NCBI RefSeq assembly: GCF_963675165.1
Contig: NC_087386.1
Coordinates: 4,532,169-4,596,168 of the forward strand
DNA from: Halichondria panicea
Lineage: Eukaryota; Porifera; Demospongiae; Suberitida; Halichondriidae
DNA length: 64,000 nucleotides
Reading direction: 5' to 3'
Part shown: positions 23,369 to 36,658 of the stretch, piece by piece
How the letters are laid out: every line of letters starts with the position of its first letter
How positions within the stretch are numbered: the stretch's first letter is position 1
Position numbers and translations under genes: made by a program
The notes under the pieces: model-generated
Told to the model about the DNA's origin: nothing
Database searches by the model: none
The model's input: only the letters and a program-made list of their open reading frames with translations

Positions 23369-26300
23369 ATGGCCGAATGTATCATGTAAGTTAACACAGT
23401 ATGGCTAATACCTCATGGCGCTCCAACCCAATTATTGACAATCACACGCATCCTTGTCTACTACTGTAACCTGACGCTCTTTTTTTTCAATTGCAGCAGG
23501 GCAGATTTATTATATGAACAGCTATACAGAGCTAGTGATCAAGGCAGTGAAAATGAAGTGAAAGAGCTTCTGAAGAAAGGAGTTGATCCAAATAGTGATT
23601 ATTACAATCAAGTTCACAGTGCTTGGACTCCTTTGCATGCAGCTAGCTCAAAAAATCGTTGCAATACTGTCGAACTTTTGGCCAAATGGGGAGCTGATAT
23701 AGAGGCTAGGGATTGTGATGGAGACACACCTTTGCACTGTGCTAGTCGTAATTGCAAGAACTGTGTGGAAATGCTTTTAAGTTGCCGTAGATCAGGTAAG
23801 GAACAAGTGCAAAGGTATCTCCGGCTGCTTTTGATTTTGCATTTATACCATCATTGCATGATCCCTGTTTATATGCAAACCCACTTCATTTAGGCATCAC
23901 TGTGAAGAATAAGAAGGGAAAGAACCCTAAGGAAATTGCATTTTCACAAGATATTGCGGACACCCTTGGAAAATACCCAGCACCACCTAAAGGTATAACC
24001 TCTCAATGTTTCAGTGATTTCATGATTCCTTCTTATAATTGTGTACAGATCCTCTGTCCTATTACCCAACGTTTCAACAGTTACATCAATTGCCTGAATT
24101 TTCTCAGACACTTTGCCTTAAATTAGGCTCTCACTTTAGATTAGCACGGGAGCAAAGGGGAAGCATTCGAAGCAAAAATCGTACTGCTGAAATTCTGATA
24201 GCTGCCAAAAGTAACAACAAGAACCTTACCTGGAGCGATATTGTGGAAGGCTTACTTGTTAACGGAGAGTATACACTTGCTGAGAGTATCCTTAGCACGA
24301 TAGGTAATTCCAGTGTGACTGTCTTTACAACGTATTGTAGTGAGCATAATTATGCCAGGATACAACATATACCGTAATCATTTTGGTTTACTGCATGCAT
24401 GTGTGTACCAACGTACCAATATGGCAGCAGCTTAGTACATATAATTATGTGCATGGGCCTGCTGGTCCTTGATGTGACCATGAAGTCAGTACGTGGGGGT
24501 GTAAGATATGCTAAATGCATTCATGTTGTTGTGATAGATGTGCACGCATGTGGCAAGCAGGTGCTTGTTGTTATTCATTTCTTGGGTATACACATGCATA
24601 TCTAATTCGATGAAAGTAACAATCTTGACTAGCTCGACTGCCATGGCAGCAACGACTATAGCTTCGTGCTAGCTTGCATCAATTGTGTATATCCATGCAG
24701 GAGTGGAAAAAGGTAAAGGTCAAGTGCCACTCAGATTTGCAGCGGGACTGGGATGGCTCAGTGCAATGAAACGACTTATTCAAGGTAAATCACAATGCAG
24801 AAGCTGTTAACTGTCAGCATTTAATAATTAAAGTGTGTGATTACATTGTATACTTAACAGGATTTGAGAAAATAGATTCGAAGGACAGAAGCCCTTATGA
24901 TATGGCGTACAGAAATAAGCAGGCAAAGGCTATCAAGTATTTGATGGACAACCAGCTTTTTAATGGTGAGGGAATCATAAAGTTACTGGCATGTATAATT
25001 AACCAATTTTAGAAATAGTATACCACAAAAACATTTGTAATGCGGAAATTGCTAGAATTGGCCAGGGAAAGCATAAAAAAGTATCGAAACAAGTGATGGA
25101 GGAGAGCCATACCAGCCTGTACGTCAATCCATATGAACATCGTTCACAGATCTAGTACATGACAAGTGTGAAATGACCTGATCGATGCCACTATTTTTAT
25201 ACCACCAGCTAGAGAATTATGCAAATGACAAGTTTGTACCGGAATAATTACAGTACTTTGTTCTCGACATAAATTATTACTATAATTATATGCACGGTAT
25301 TAAGAGTAAATATAGGAGTAAGAGTGTTGAACTGCTAGTAACAGCGTTTGCCTTAAGGTTACGGGGTATACTAATAAATAGCTCATCATAAGATATTTAT
25401 TTTGTTCATTTCTCATCACAACATTATTTTTGTAACTTGCAATGATTAACAATGAAACAATGCTAGCTACAATAATAACTCGAAGAGTTTATATGTCTTG
25501 TAATCCAATGTAGCAGTCTGAGGTCAGCAGGAAAAAACTGAAGATTTTGGCGTCAAATTTTGTTGACTGCATATAGCTTCCAGGTTGTATTTCTGACCAG
25601 TATTTGACGCCTGAAGACTTACTGAAGGGCAACTCGAAGAGATCTTATTCATAGAGACCTTACAGTATCCTTATCACTACTCTACAAGTCGCCGTATTAG
25701 CCTACAAAAACAGCTAGAAATGGCCGTATCTTTGATGCAACTTACTCTCTTGGGGAAAAGTTGTTCGAGTGGCCCTGCCCCTTTATTCGTATAATAAGAA
25801 ACAGCAGATTATATGGTAAAGGAGGTGCTAGGAATTGACGCAGAGTGACCATTGCCAGATGAGAGCTATTTTACTAGCAGAGCTTTATTGAATACCCACG
25901 CAAATTTGAGCGTGGGTGAAACAGTATACCCTAACCTTAACGTGCGGTATCACTTGATTAGTAATCAGTACTAATTTGTTATGTTAGCAACACTTTCGAA
26001 ACTGCACATGCTGATTGCGCAGTTCCTGATACAGGCAGTGCTACAAACCACAGACCGCAGTTTACTCATCACGATTCAAGTCATTCAAAATTCAGCTTGA
26101 AGCTAGCAATATATAATGCTCTCGGGCTGAGTAGAGCGAGTGCTCGAGCATTATTGCATCATGCATGCACTTATATTATTGCTAATTATAATACGGGATA
26201 TGTATAATACGGGATATGTGAACGTTTTTGGATCATGCGGACATAGTGATATACCGTATAGCGCGAAATTTTCGAGGGGATTAATTTTCGCGGATTTCGT

Positions 26301-29300
26301 GGGTTGGAATTCTACACGAAAATTAAGTCCACGAAAAGTGTTCGTTAATAAGAATTACCTGCTATCATGCAAATATTTAAAGGCGTGGCTTCCGGTAAGC
26401 AGTCATTCCGCGAACATTGTGCAACGAAATGGCTTTTAGAGGCCAATCCACGAAATATAAGTGCCTCGAAAATTTCGCGCTATACGGTATACAATATTAA
26501 AAGGCTATATCTGTGCAGTCTGTTTCCATTTCTGATTATTCTCTTCATTAACAGTTTTAAGACCGAAAATATGTGAAAAAGCTACAAAAGTGGTGCTAAT
26601 CCGGTTAAAACCAACACATTTTAGCCTACACATGTTAATTCAGTGCTTGAATCATCTCGTGATTATTATTTTTCACGTCCAACTATAATAAATCTATTTT
26701 TATATCAAAACAGATTGTCTTCAAATTGCTGTTAAAAGTGGTGAAAAGGATGAGATAGAATTTCTGCTCGCTCAGTGCAATAGTGATCCAAATGTAAAAA
26801 ATGAGGATGGTAGTGTTCTTCTCACTCAAACTCAGGACAGCGAAATCATCCTTCTTCTATTAAAACATGGAGCCCGAACAGATGACGCTTTTGCTAATAT
26901 TATTGGTCGAAAACACGGGTTACGGAGGCTTTTGTCAATTCCGCCTCCAGACAATCCTATCCCTATATTCTTTGTGGGTGAAGGTGGTGCAGGTAAAAGC
27001 ACTGTACTGAAATCATTACAAAGCCAGGAGAAAAGAGGGAAACCAAAAACAGTGACAGATGTTGATGAAAAAACGGTTGGAATCATTCCTTACACATTAC
27101 AGCTCTCAGGTAGGGAATTTAAATGCTACGATTTAGCTGGTCAAAAAGAGTTCCATGCCAGTCACTGTCCTGTTCTTAAGAATGCAATTCAAAGCTCACC
27201 ACCTATAGTAGTTTGCTGCACTGACCTACGAGAAAATGACGAAAGTATTTCTAAATCTATCAAATACTGGATGAGCCTAGTTCAAAATCAGTGTTCTGAT
27301 TTAGAAGGAAAACCTCATGTAATTGTGATTGGAAGCCATTTGGACGAGCTAAAAGCAAAATCTGATGCCTTGGAGAAAAAGAAGATATTTCGTCCTATAT
27401 TCGAACAATTCAAAAAATTTAAATTTGTCGATTTTATTGCGATGGACTGTCGTCTTACAAATACAGAAGAAATAAAACAATTAACAACCTTTGTAAGTAT
27501 GGGTGGAGATCAGTTTCGCTCTTCTGATGAGACCGTTCAGATCAGCGCTAGTGCTCAAAGTTTTTACATATATCTTCTCGACCGATTCAAGGATACAGTA
27601 ACTGTACAAGTGAAGGATATTCACCAGCAAATTGACTGTGAAACGCGTCAGACACAAAACAAACAATTGCAAGAAGTGTACTCTGTCATCCCAAGTACTA
27701 TTCCACGCCTTGTAGAAGTCTGTGACCAGCTTAATAAAAGAGGACTTATGCTGTTTATTAAAAACGAATCCAAGCTTGAAAATTCGCTCGTTATTTGCAA
27801 ATCCGAAAAACTTCTTTCTAACATAACTGGCAAAGTGTTTGCTCCTGAAAATTTTCATCAGCATTGCAATCTTGCTACAAGCACAGGAGTAGTACCATTT
27901 TTTAAGTTTGCAAGGGAATTTAACGTTGACATTGATAATCTTATAGCTTATATGACACTTCACCAGTATTGTTTTGAAATCAAAGACAAACAAGTGTTAG
28001 AACACATAGCTGTCACATGCAAAGAAGTAGAACGGGATCCAGACAATCGGTACTTCTTCTTTCCTGGCTTGATAAAACTAGAAACCCCAAAGCAAGTTTG
28101 GGAGGAAGATCCTACAATGAAATATCATTTTGGGTGGGTTATTCAAGCATCGCAAGATATTGAATTCTTTGATCCCCATTGTCTGCAGGTTCTCGTTTTA
28201 AGACTAGTGTTTACTTTTGGCCTTGCCCCCGCTGCAACAGTGCAAAAACACATTCCTTCCCTGCAACGATTTTGCTCAGTGTGGAAAAGTGCAATTTGCT
28301 GGAGCGACAAACATGGATTCTATTACGTCGAGCTTGTGGACAGTGTAAAGTGTTTCGTTCTCAAAATGCGATCCCAAAATCTGAGTCCTGAATTTTTAGC
28401 AGTTAGATCCAGAATAATAAATATTATCCTCAAAACAGCTAAAGAATGTTGCAGAGGTATTGAGACTATTGAATCTATAATCGATCCTCAGCAAGTAGTT
28501 AATCACGACTATCCACTTAATATTTCAAGTCTAACTCTTTCAAGCATATCCGACACTGCCAAAGCAGTTGTTTTCGGTGATAACAACGTAAAGACGATGC
28601 ATGGGCCGCAGCCTCTACAACATATTCTTATGTTTGAGCCTTACATTGGCTTGGATCAAGATACCCTCCAATTAATTCACAGCAAGAACAATACTTCAAT
28701 AAACGAAACAATTTCAGATGATTTTATTTCTAACTTCGCTAATAAAGTGGCCATTTCGGGAAACGATTGCTCAGTTTTGAGGAGAATCCTTAATCCTACT
28801 ACACACTCAGACAGTGGAGCATCTCAACTGAATAGTTCAAGACGAGAACTGGTCAAGGCGCTTGAGACATGGAGAGACCATGACCATACTGAAGGAACTT
28901 ACAGATCCTTGAGGGACACCTTGAATGGATATAGTATATTTTCAGATTCATGCGTTCATAGAAGCCCACTGGTAAGTTACGATCACTTTTAATAATAGCT
29001 AGATCTACAGTGATTGATTTATTGTTTATATTATATGCAGGACTTGGCTGGTGTTGACCACCTCGACTGTGACCCTACTGCCTTGAAGTCCAATCATCAA
29101 TATCTTAGTATGTCAATATAATAATAAGCTATATATAATAATTATTATAACATAGAGTCGCTCTATTTAATAGCTCTATATCGGTTAATAATTAATTACA
29201 TTTGTCAAGTAACATGCATGACCATGATGATATATATACAGGCTTATCAGAAGTGGAGGACACTCTCTGGGAGATGAGAACTAAGTGGTATCACCTTGGT

Positions 29301-29566
29301 TTGCAACTGGGTATTGACAATGAAACTCTTAAGGTTGGTATTAAACTATAATTATACCTGGTTTTTCATTTGTTCATTCATGCATGCAGTCGATCAAAAC
29401 GGACAATCAAAGTGTTACTGATAAGTGCTACACTTCTGTTCTGGCCCACTGGTTATCTACACCCAAGCCCACATGGACTCAAGTTGCAGATGCTCTTGGA
29501 TCAAAGCCAGTAGACCATCCTAAATTGGCTAAGCAAATTAAAGAAAAATACTGTAGCTCTATATAG
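23369..29566 (+). CDS. ANK-Roc-COR-Death protein, copy 2
   Basis: Exons 23369-23385, 23497-23795, 23894-23992, 24127-24303, 24701-24784, 24861-24965, 26714-28971, 29041-29107, 29242-29333 and 29390-29566, 1124 aa. Exon lengths and phases equal those of copy 1. The protein differs at few places that I can see: IIGADLL versus IIRADLL at the exon 1/2 junction, IACSQD versus IAFSQD, LAQEQ versus LAREQ, NLAWSD versus NLTWSD and DKCFTS versus DKCYTS in the Death domain. The ankyrin exons thus carry more changes than the GTPase, where the 686-residue stretch is the same. P-loop GEGGAGKST, DLAGQ and SHLD are intact. It starts 123 bp from the oppositely oriented fucosidase copy 1, while copy 1 of this gene has a MITE at the corresponding place, so the two copies have different promoters. 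Confidence 0.9.
26252..26489. mobile_element. MITE family B in ANK-Roc intron 6, copy 2
   Basis: 238 bp, counterpart of 13663-13900. Confidence 0.85.
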
Positions 29567-29663
29567 ACTCTATTGTTATCCATGCAATGATCTAGCCTAT
29601 AATACCATTTATAACAATATAATTATGTTATGTTATCATGTATACTATATGCATGCAGCTATA

Positions 29664-29874
29664 TACCTTAAGGTGACATATTTTCGCGTGTATTAATTTC
29701 TGCTATTTCTGCGAATGAGAGTAAAATCGCAAAAATTAGTACTCGCAAATAATTGGCCGCCCTCTTGTTTAATGTATCCAGTCGACATTTCGCAAAAAAT
29801 TATACCAGCAAAATGTACAAAACTGTAAAAACACAAACAAATCTACCTGTGTGAAAATATGTCACCTTAAGGTA
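29664..29874. mobile_element. MITE family C, unit 2
   Basis: Counterpart of 17075-17285, in the 397-bp convergent gap between ANK-Roc copy 2 and fucosidase copy 2. Confidence 0.82.
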
Positions 29875-29963
29875 GATCAAGGTTTATAGAGATCTACTAT
29901 ACAGTTATACTCGTAAAAAAGCAGTAAGCTAATGCGTCTATATAGCTGCTAGCTTAGCTTGAA

Positions 29964-32900
29964 CTACTGTACATGCAACAGTTTGAAGACCCAGGCATGT
30001 TGTAGACTGCCTAGAGGTACATCTTCAGGGAACGTTATGGAAAGTCCATTTGGGCCAGACATGGCTGAGAGTGCATTGTCCCCGTAACCAAGGAGATAGG
30101 TCTCCTGTGCTTTCTGGATCTGCTTTAGAACAATGGTCCCACCTAGATAGATACAAACAGTGATTAATAGGCAATACAGTTGTGGACAGGTCATTGCTGG
30201 CACACATAGCTGGGCTTGGCAGATTTTGCTCAATTGATGACCCATTTTTCTTTCTCTTTTCCCACCTATTTTTCTCAATTATGCTGCTGCTATAAATCGT
30301 GTTATACACAGCTTTTACGTTCACGTGGTGCAGCAATCAATACTAATCAGTCGATCGGACAATTCGAGTCCATAAAAAAATCATATTTTCGATAAATGTA
30401 TTACCAGCTTTAGGTACAGTCTTCTACATTGTACATGACTTATAAACAAGATTCATGCTGTTTAGAATTAAGACTGACAGTTATAAATATTCTCGTTCGT
30501 TCCTATACCGTATAGCGGCTTATTTTGTATGGTGGAAATGTTTGTACGAAATTATTCTACCGCAATAGGTTCAACATCACTGTCCCAAGCTGTACGAATA
30601 TTTATAATACTAAATGCATGGGTGTTACATACGAAATTACCCGCTATACGTTATTTCTTGTCACAGTCATAAATTGTACCTTATAGTCAGAAAATTAATT
30701 ATTTTCCCCAACATTCTCAATGCCAGGAATACCTAACAAAATCTGCCAATGCCTCGCTATAGTCACAAAACCATTCACCTGGTGTAGGTGGTCTGAAGCA
30801 GATAGCATAGACTATGGGATCCACAATTTCCTGCAAAGACATGAAAAAGTAAGACATGTATAATAATTATAATGCAAGGATGACACCTATTAGCCACAGA
30901 AAAAAATGCCTTTACACATAAAATACGATTGTCAGTGTAATCTGATCTTGGTGTGGCGTGAACAGTATAAAACGTGGCCTTGTTCTCAAGCACAAAAATT
31001 GTGACTCTTATAAGCTCGGAGATGGTACATTGATTAGTGTACATTACTATACACAGCTGTAGTTGTGAACTCACTTTAGTGGCAGTGTACCAGATGTCCT
31101 GTGCTGCTGTGTCATTTTGGAACTTCCAAGGCACAGTTTCGTAAATGGCTTCTCCATTGAGCTACAACAAAGCGCAAGCAAAAACAATTACTGCATGCAT
31201 GTGCAAGTACTGATGAATTACGTTCTGCACTGTAATACAATACCGCCTGTAAAATTTATCCAAGCAACAAGTAGAGTTAACTAAATTTTTAGAGATACAG
31301 AATATGTCTGCGAAAAGGAATAATTGACTAGGGATCGATGCAGGTTGATAGCTATATAGTGAGAAACACCTGTAAAAGCCGGGCCATGCCACCCGAACAA
31401 AGGATATCCTCGATCTCTATAAATGTACAATCATATACTCCTTGGCGGCACAATTTGAACTCTTAATCTCTAAACACAGAACAACCTCTAAAATATCTTA
31501 AGGTGACATATTTATTTTCATGGGTATTAATTTCTGCTATTTCTGCGAATAAGAGTAAAATCGCAAAAATTTGTAGGTAATTGGGAAATGCAATGAATTT
31601 CATTAAAACCACTTGCAAGTAATTAGATACACTATGAATAACATTAATACACAACTTGAGCGGAAATTTCCACCTGTGAAAATATGTCAATCACCTTAAG
31701 GTAATACAATCATGTAAATTGGCTTTCCACACTGTGTACTCACCTTTAGCCATGTACCCATGTCAAGGAGGCGCTCCTCAAAAGCAGGGACAATACGTCC
31801 GTCAGCTGTTGGTCCCACGTTCAGGAGGAGGTTACCATTACAGGAGACAGAGGAGGCAAGTTGCCATAGGAGACGGGTGGTGTTCCAGAACCGTGTTATT
31901 CCCTCGGTTCGATCGTAGCCCCATGAACTCATCTGAATGGTGTAGCAACTCTCCCACTTGTAAGGCACCAGCTTCCCTGGAGTGTACCTAATAGAATACA
32001 ACGTATGAAGAGTGGTAGATACGTGTACAGTGGTTGGTAAAAGTACGTTCATCGTAAACCTTCATGCAAAATGCACTTACATTTTTTATTGCAAGGCACA
32101 GAGGTGCTAATTATATACCGTATATCATCGGACACTTCTAATTACCCTGGACACTCTTTTGGGCAATTTTCGTTGTTCGGACACTCCAGTGCTTTAATAT
32201 TACATTTGTTCGGACAAATAATACTTTGAAAAGTTGAGTTACATTCATATACGTCAGGTAAGACTTAGAGTGCTGCAGTTAGATAGCTTTGAGTAGCTAG
32301 TTTTAGATAGCTAGTGCAACTATTCAGTCGCACACTGTTCTATTAAACTTAGCTAGCTTGCATGCAGCTGCTTGCTTGTTCTAATTATTCCGGACACTTT
32401 GCATGCTTATAATTATTATGTTCCAATTATACCCGGACAATTTCCAAAATAATTATTTTTTGCTGTCCGATAAATTAGAAGACATACAGTTACTCACCTG
32501 TCACCACCTGTCTGATAGTCTCCTATGGCGGGTCTGCCCCACCTGGAGTTAACCAACACAGAATCTTTCACAGGACTCTCGTTGTACAGCCAGCTGAGAA
32601 ACTGCGGAGACTTCCAGTACTTGATGGAGTCGTGGGTACAGGGGGCATCACCGGCACCATCGGCCCATATCACTTCAGGCTGTGTATACATGCGTAAGAG
32701 GAGGGGTGATTGTGAGTTAGAGTGTGTGGATGTGTGCATGTGGATGCCGGTGTGTGGATACATGTAGGTGAGTAGTGCCACAGTGGAGATTGAGCTTAGA
32801 AATGCAGCCAGTTATACCATAGATTGAATACGGAGAGGGATTGGAAACGGAAGTTACCTCGAATTATATCCGCGCTACGCCGGGGTTTAATCGAGGCTGT

Positions 32901-35900
32901 GTATCTAACGTTGGTAAAATCTTGTCTGCTAGATTATACTGCATTTGTACTAAAACTTGCACTTCCAACTGGCACTTGAGACCATATGGGACACAGCACA
33001 CCGATGAGTTGCACAGTCTTAGCTATATTAGAAACATTCTAGGTACATAAAGATCTCATAGCATGTTTTGTACCTCTAGCTCTCTTCACAAAAGTCAAAA
33101 ATGTATTTTTTCTTTTCCAACTGATGCTCACCATTAGGGGGCATGAGAATGACATTTTAGGGGGGCTCTGAATATCTTATAGTGATCATAATTCATGAAA
33201 CATTGTTTCCCGCGTGTTGAGCAACCGTAACACGGATTGACATCAAAGGCTCTCTGGTGCCATGCTGCAAATTCAATGTAAAATGTCACGTGACGCTACT
33301 TCCGTTTCCAATCCCTCTCCCTATTCAATCTATGGTTATACTAAACAATGCATTTTGAAATAATAAAATTGCCTATTGGGAATACCGGAACTCGCCCCCC
33401 GAAATGTGGGATAGGCTCATCTCTTATCATTTTGAGTTACCATGGAAAACCTATTATACATGTAGATGATGTGATCATTGCAGTAGATGATGTGCAGGTG
33501 CAGTGATCCATGCTGTAAGTTAAAACCCACCTTGTATTGCTCCACCATCTCTTTGAGTGTTGGTAACAGCACCTGATCTGGGAAGAGAGTCCCGCTACAG
33601 TTATCTTTATTATCCATCTCGTACAGAGGGTGGTACCACTCTCGTAGACTGTGATACAGGCCCATATGTAACCCAGCAGTTCGCACGCTATTGGTCAGAT
33701 CTCCAACGAGGTCACGGTTGGGTCCAACGTCCACACTGTTCCAGTTCCAGTGGTAAGAGTTAGGGAAGTTGCACCAACCTTCGTGGTGTTTGGATGTCAG
33801 GACCACATCTGGAGAAAAGAAATTGCTCAGCACTCAAAATTAGGAGTGTTCCAGATCACTTAAAACCCTTGTGCATATACACTACTGGTGAATATACACC
33901 TGCATCGTACGTCACTTAGATACATACATAAGTTAGTCAAGCTTGTATCATGAAAGAGCGAAGAGTTAAACTTTTACTGTTCTCATGTACGTATACAGAA
34001 GTAATTAATCGAAATGCAACTCACACTTTGCTCCGGCCATTTTGAAGAGGTCTGCCCACTCATCTGGTTGAAACAGCTCAGCTTTAAACATTGGCGCAAA
34101 GTCGGGAAACCTACAAAGTTACACACGCACAAGAGAGATATAGCTAAAATAATGCCGGACTTCAATTTCTTTATATTATTGGGCCATGCATGTTATACAC
34201 TTCTTTGATCTTAACATTATAGGACTCCTAACACTGTAAAGTATCTCCCCATAATAATTATAGAGCATGTATCCAATGTTCATGTCTGTAGCTGGTTTTT
34301 ATCTCTTACATAAGGCATTACTTTGATATCATAAGCAAAAGAAGAGTGATAGATGAAACTAAAATAACTTTAGATCACTACACACAGAAAGTAACTTACG
34401 AAAACTTCGGTCCTGTGCATGGGAACTTTTCAGGCATGACACCAGAGCAGCCGTAGTTTTTGTTGTGGAACTCTACGTACTCAGCCTCACCAGACATCAA
34501 ACGCTTCCAGTACCACTCATTCTTAAATGCTGGAACGCTGTGTGAGGCGAGATGATCTTCATAATTGAATAAGCCTTGCCAATCGTACATGGCCCTGAAT
34601 ACACTATACATGCACAGTGTTGCATAATGTGCATCAGTATTATGATGTGAAGTTTAGCCCGATGCATAAGACTGTAGTGTCATATACTGTTTTGGATGAA
34701 AGACAGTACGTAATTAAGACAACAGTCCATTGTACTTGTGGTCAAAGATTCTGCAGTAACTTACCTGTACAATCCCCAAACAACTGCAAGTAAGAAAATA
34801 AACAACGTACCTATACATTCCCCAATGAACTGCAGACAAGAGATAAAATTAATATAATTATAGTAAAGAGTTTGGCGCTATCGTCACTTACTGAAAATGC
34901 CAAATTTTGCTTTATCGTACCAGGATGGTTTGGGGCGGTACCTCACCATCTACAGTGCATAGCATTGTGATGTTATTTATTGCATGAGTGGAAATGATAC
35001 TCAAGTAGCATTTGAAGATACCGATACTATCCTAAGGGATACTGAATACATTTTGACACTCATGGAATAGGCACCCAAAGGAAGCTAACATACATGCATA
35101 TTCAACTAAAATCAATCCTATAAATACCGGCCATAAATCATGTGACTCTAACAAGCCATACACACTCACCTCCCAGGTTCCATCAAAGACTGGAGATTTA
35201 CAATCCCCCTTCGCTTTGGACACTGGACAGCCCACAGAATTGGGCCATCTTACTGAACAACGGGGGGGAGAGCAACAAAATTAATGATAATTATCCATAG
35301 CCAATTAAAGTGCACTGAGCTGAGGACTAGCTTTTTTTCACTACTCTCCATCTTTAATGTGCACTGCATATAGCGCTCTAACAATAAACCACAACAGTTC
35401 AGTGTTTACTTTATGTGAATGATCAAGTAATGCCTACTCCTCACCAGTGTATGTATAGCCTGGGAACTCTACTAGAGTGAGTGGGTTGCTGTCAACAAGT
35501 GCCTCAGTGTTGCACTCAAAATCGTAAATGACGGCCCTTGGCCATGGGTCACTCTCGCTGGCACTTGTCTCTGTATATCAAAATACAGTCAAATGCATTT
35601 GGGTGCCTCCAATACTTAAATACTTCCACCTTATGGCCTGACCTTTACGATAAAGGAACTTCTACAGTGGCTAAGGTAACTAGTTATTTGTAACCTCATG
35701 CAGTAGCTAGACATGTCTAAACTCACCTCCTTTTCCATACACAATCCTCAACCCAGCAGAACTGTTGGACGCATCAACAGGGAACTGTAAAATATAAGTC
35801 AGCAATAGCCAAAAGCAAAAAGTTCGTTTACAATAATACTACAGATACAATTATAATGGTGACACTAAGTTAATTGCCATTGTCTTTAGAGAGGGGTTGT

Positions 35901-36324
35901 TATTGAACAATGTGCTACGATTGGAACCGTTATGCTGTTAGCTCCAGCCAAAGGCATCAGGCCAGATAAGAGAGTAACAAAATCTCACCATGAATGAGGC
36001 ATCCAGCTTTCCTATCGCATAGCAGCTATCGGCAGTGAACTGGTAAGCAACTGCAGGCCCAAAGGTAGAGTTGACCTGCATACACTGCTTAGGGATCATT
36101 GAATCAGGAATGTTTCCACACAGACCCAGGAGGTAGTTGTAGCCATTGGCCACAAATGATTTTGGGCCCATTCCTGCAAGTTTTGAGAGGTCATAGTTGA
36201 CACAGTTGCCTTGATCTTCAGTAGAAGGTATGGAGAATACACAATTGTCATTGGGATCGTTCCATGCAACTGCAAGGGAGCAGAAGCAACCAAGAAACAA
36301 CAGCGTATAAAGCAACTTGGACAT
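29964..36324 (-). CDS. secreted alpha-L-fucosidase (GH29) with N-terminal MRH lectin domain, intact copy
   Basis: Fourteen exons: 36324-35989, 35784-35727, 35570-35445, 35252-35170, 34949-34892, microexon 34829-34811 (or 34783-34765), 34537-34400, 34110-34025, 33808-33531, 32679-32498, 31987-31744, 31161-31075, 30830-30779 and 30142-29964; 641 aa, in frame. A signal peptide ([17 protein letters not shown]) is followed by an MRH domain at about 25-200: [60 protein letters not shown] and Y fall in the order and spacing of the sugar-binding quartet of MRH lectins. The GH29 fold begins [19 protein letters not shown] and continues [27 protein letters not shown] and VIWADGAGD, with the Asp (about 401) at the nucleophile position, then a C-terminal beta domain to about 641. 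Predicted lysosomal or secreted fucose hydrolase. An MRH-fucosidase fusion is not one I know. Confidence 0.9.
30506..30653. mobile_element. small TACCGTATAGCGG element, unit 2
   Basis: Counterpart of 17917-18064. Confidence 0.65.
31494..31703. mobile_element. MITE family C diverged member, unit 2
   Basis: Counterpart of 18901-19110. Confidence 0.75.
32116..32489. mobile_element. MITE family A diverged member, unit 2
   Basis: Counterpart of 19523-19896, again abutting the exon-10 donor. Confidence 0.8.
32813..33339. mobile_element. MITE family D, unit 2
   Basis: Counterpart of 20220-20746. Confidence 0.8.
34765..34829 (-). other. two mutually exclusive 19-nt exons coding the fucosidase active-site strand
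   Basis: On the minus strand: cag, 19-nt exon 6a (34829-34811, ttcattggggaatgtatag), gtacgt, a 27-nt gap ending in a pyrimidine-rich acceptor, cag, 19-nt exon 6b (34783-34765, ttgtttggggattgtacag), gtaagt. With the flanking phases 6a codes I-HWGMY-S and 6b codes I-VWGLY-S. Using both (38 nt) breaks the frame and 27 nt is too short to be an intron, so only one can be included. 6a carries the His of the HWG motif that contacts fucose in GH29 enzymes; 6b replaces it by Val. Confidence 0.85.
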
Positions 36325-36658
36325 CTTGGGACCTTTGACTTGTAATTGTGTGATGTGTGGGTGTGGTCAAGTTTATTTGTTTGCAGAAGGGGGTGGGGCT
36401 CAGCCTAACGGGTTGGAGTGTGCATGTGGAGGACACAAAATTGAGCTGTTTGAGCGACGAACTAGACATGGTAACGGGTGGTTTAGTTGAAAAAGTTGTA
36501 CATGTATACAGACAAAAAAACTGTTTCCTAATCGTTGCTATCTTACGCACTCCATCTCGGGGCAAAAAACAGTAAACGTAAACAAAAACAAAAGCAAAAA
36601 GCAAAAAACAAAAAAAACAAAAAAATATAAATTATAACAGGTTACACAAGTAAGGCAT
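36325..36658. other. end of unit 2 and A-rich tract
   Basis: The duplication ends near 36409. A long A-rich stretch with C and G interruptions (about 36563-36630) lies next to the retroelement tail and may be its poly(A)-like end or simple low complexity. Confidence 0.5.

Larger units (their letters stand above)
23335..36409. repeat. tandem duplication, unit 2 (~13.1 kb)
   Basis: Second copy of 10641-23320. It is longer mainly because it keeps about 0.5 kb with fucosidase exons 4 and 5. The offset to unit 1 is constant (12589) over the whole Roc-COR exon and the 3' part of the fucosidase gene, so there are no indels over about 4 kb. Confidence 0.95.
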
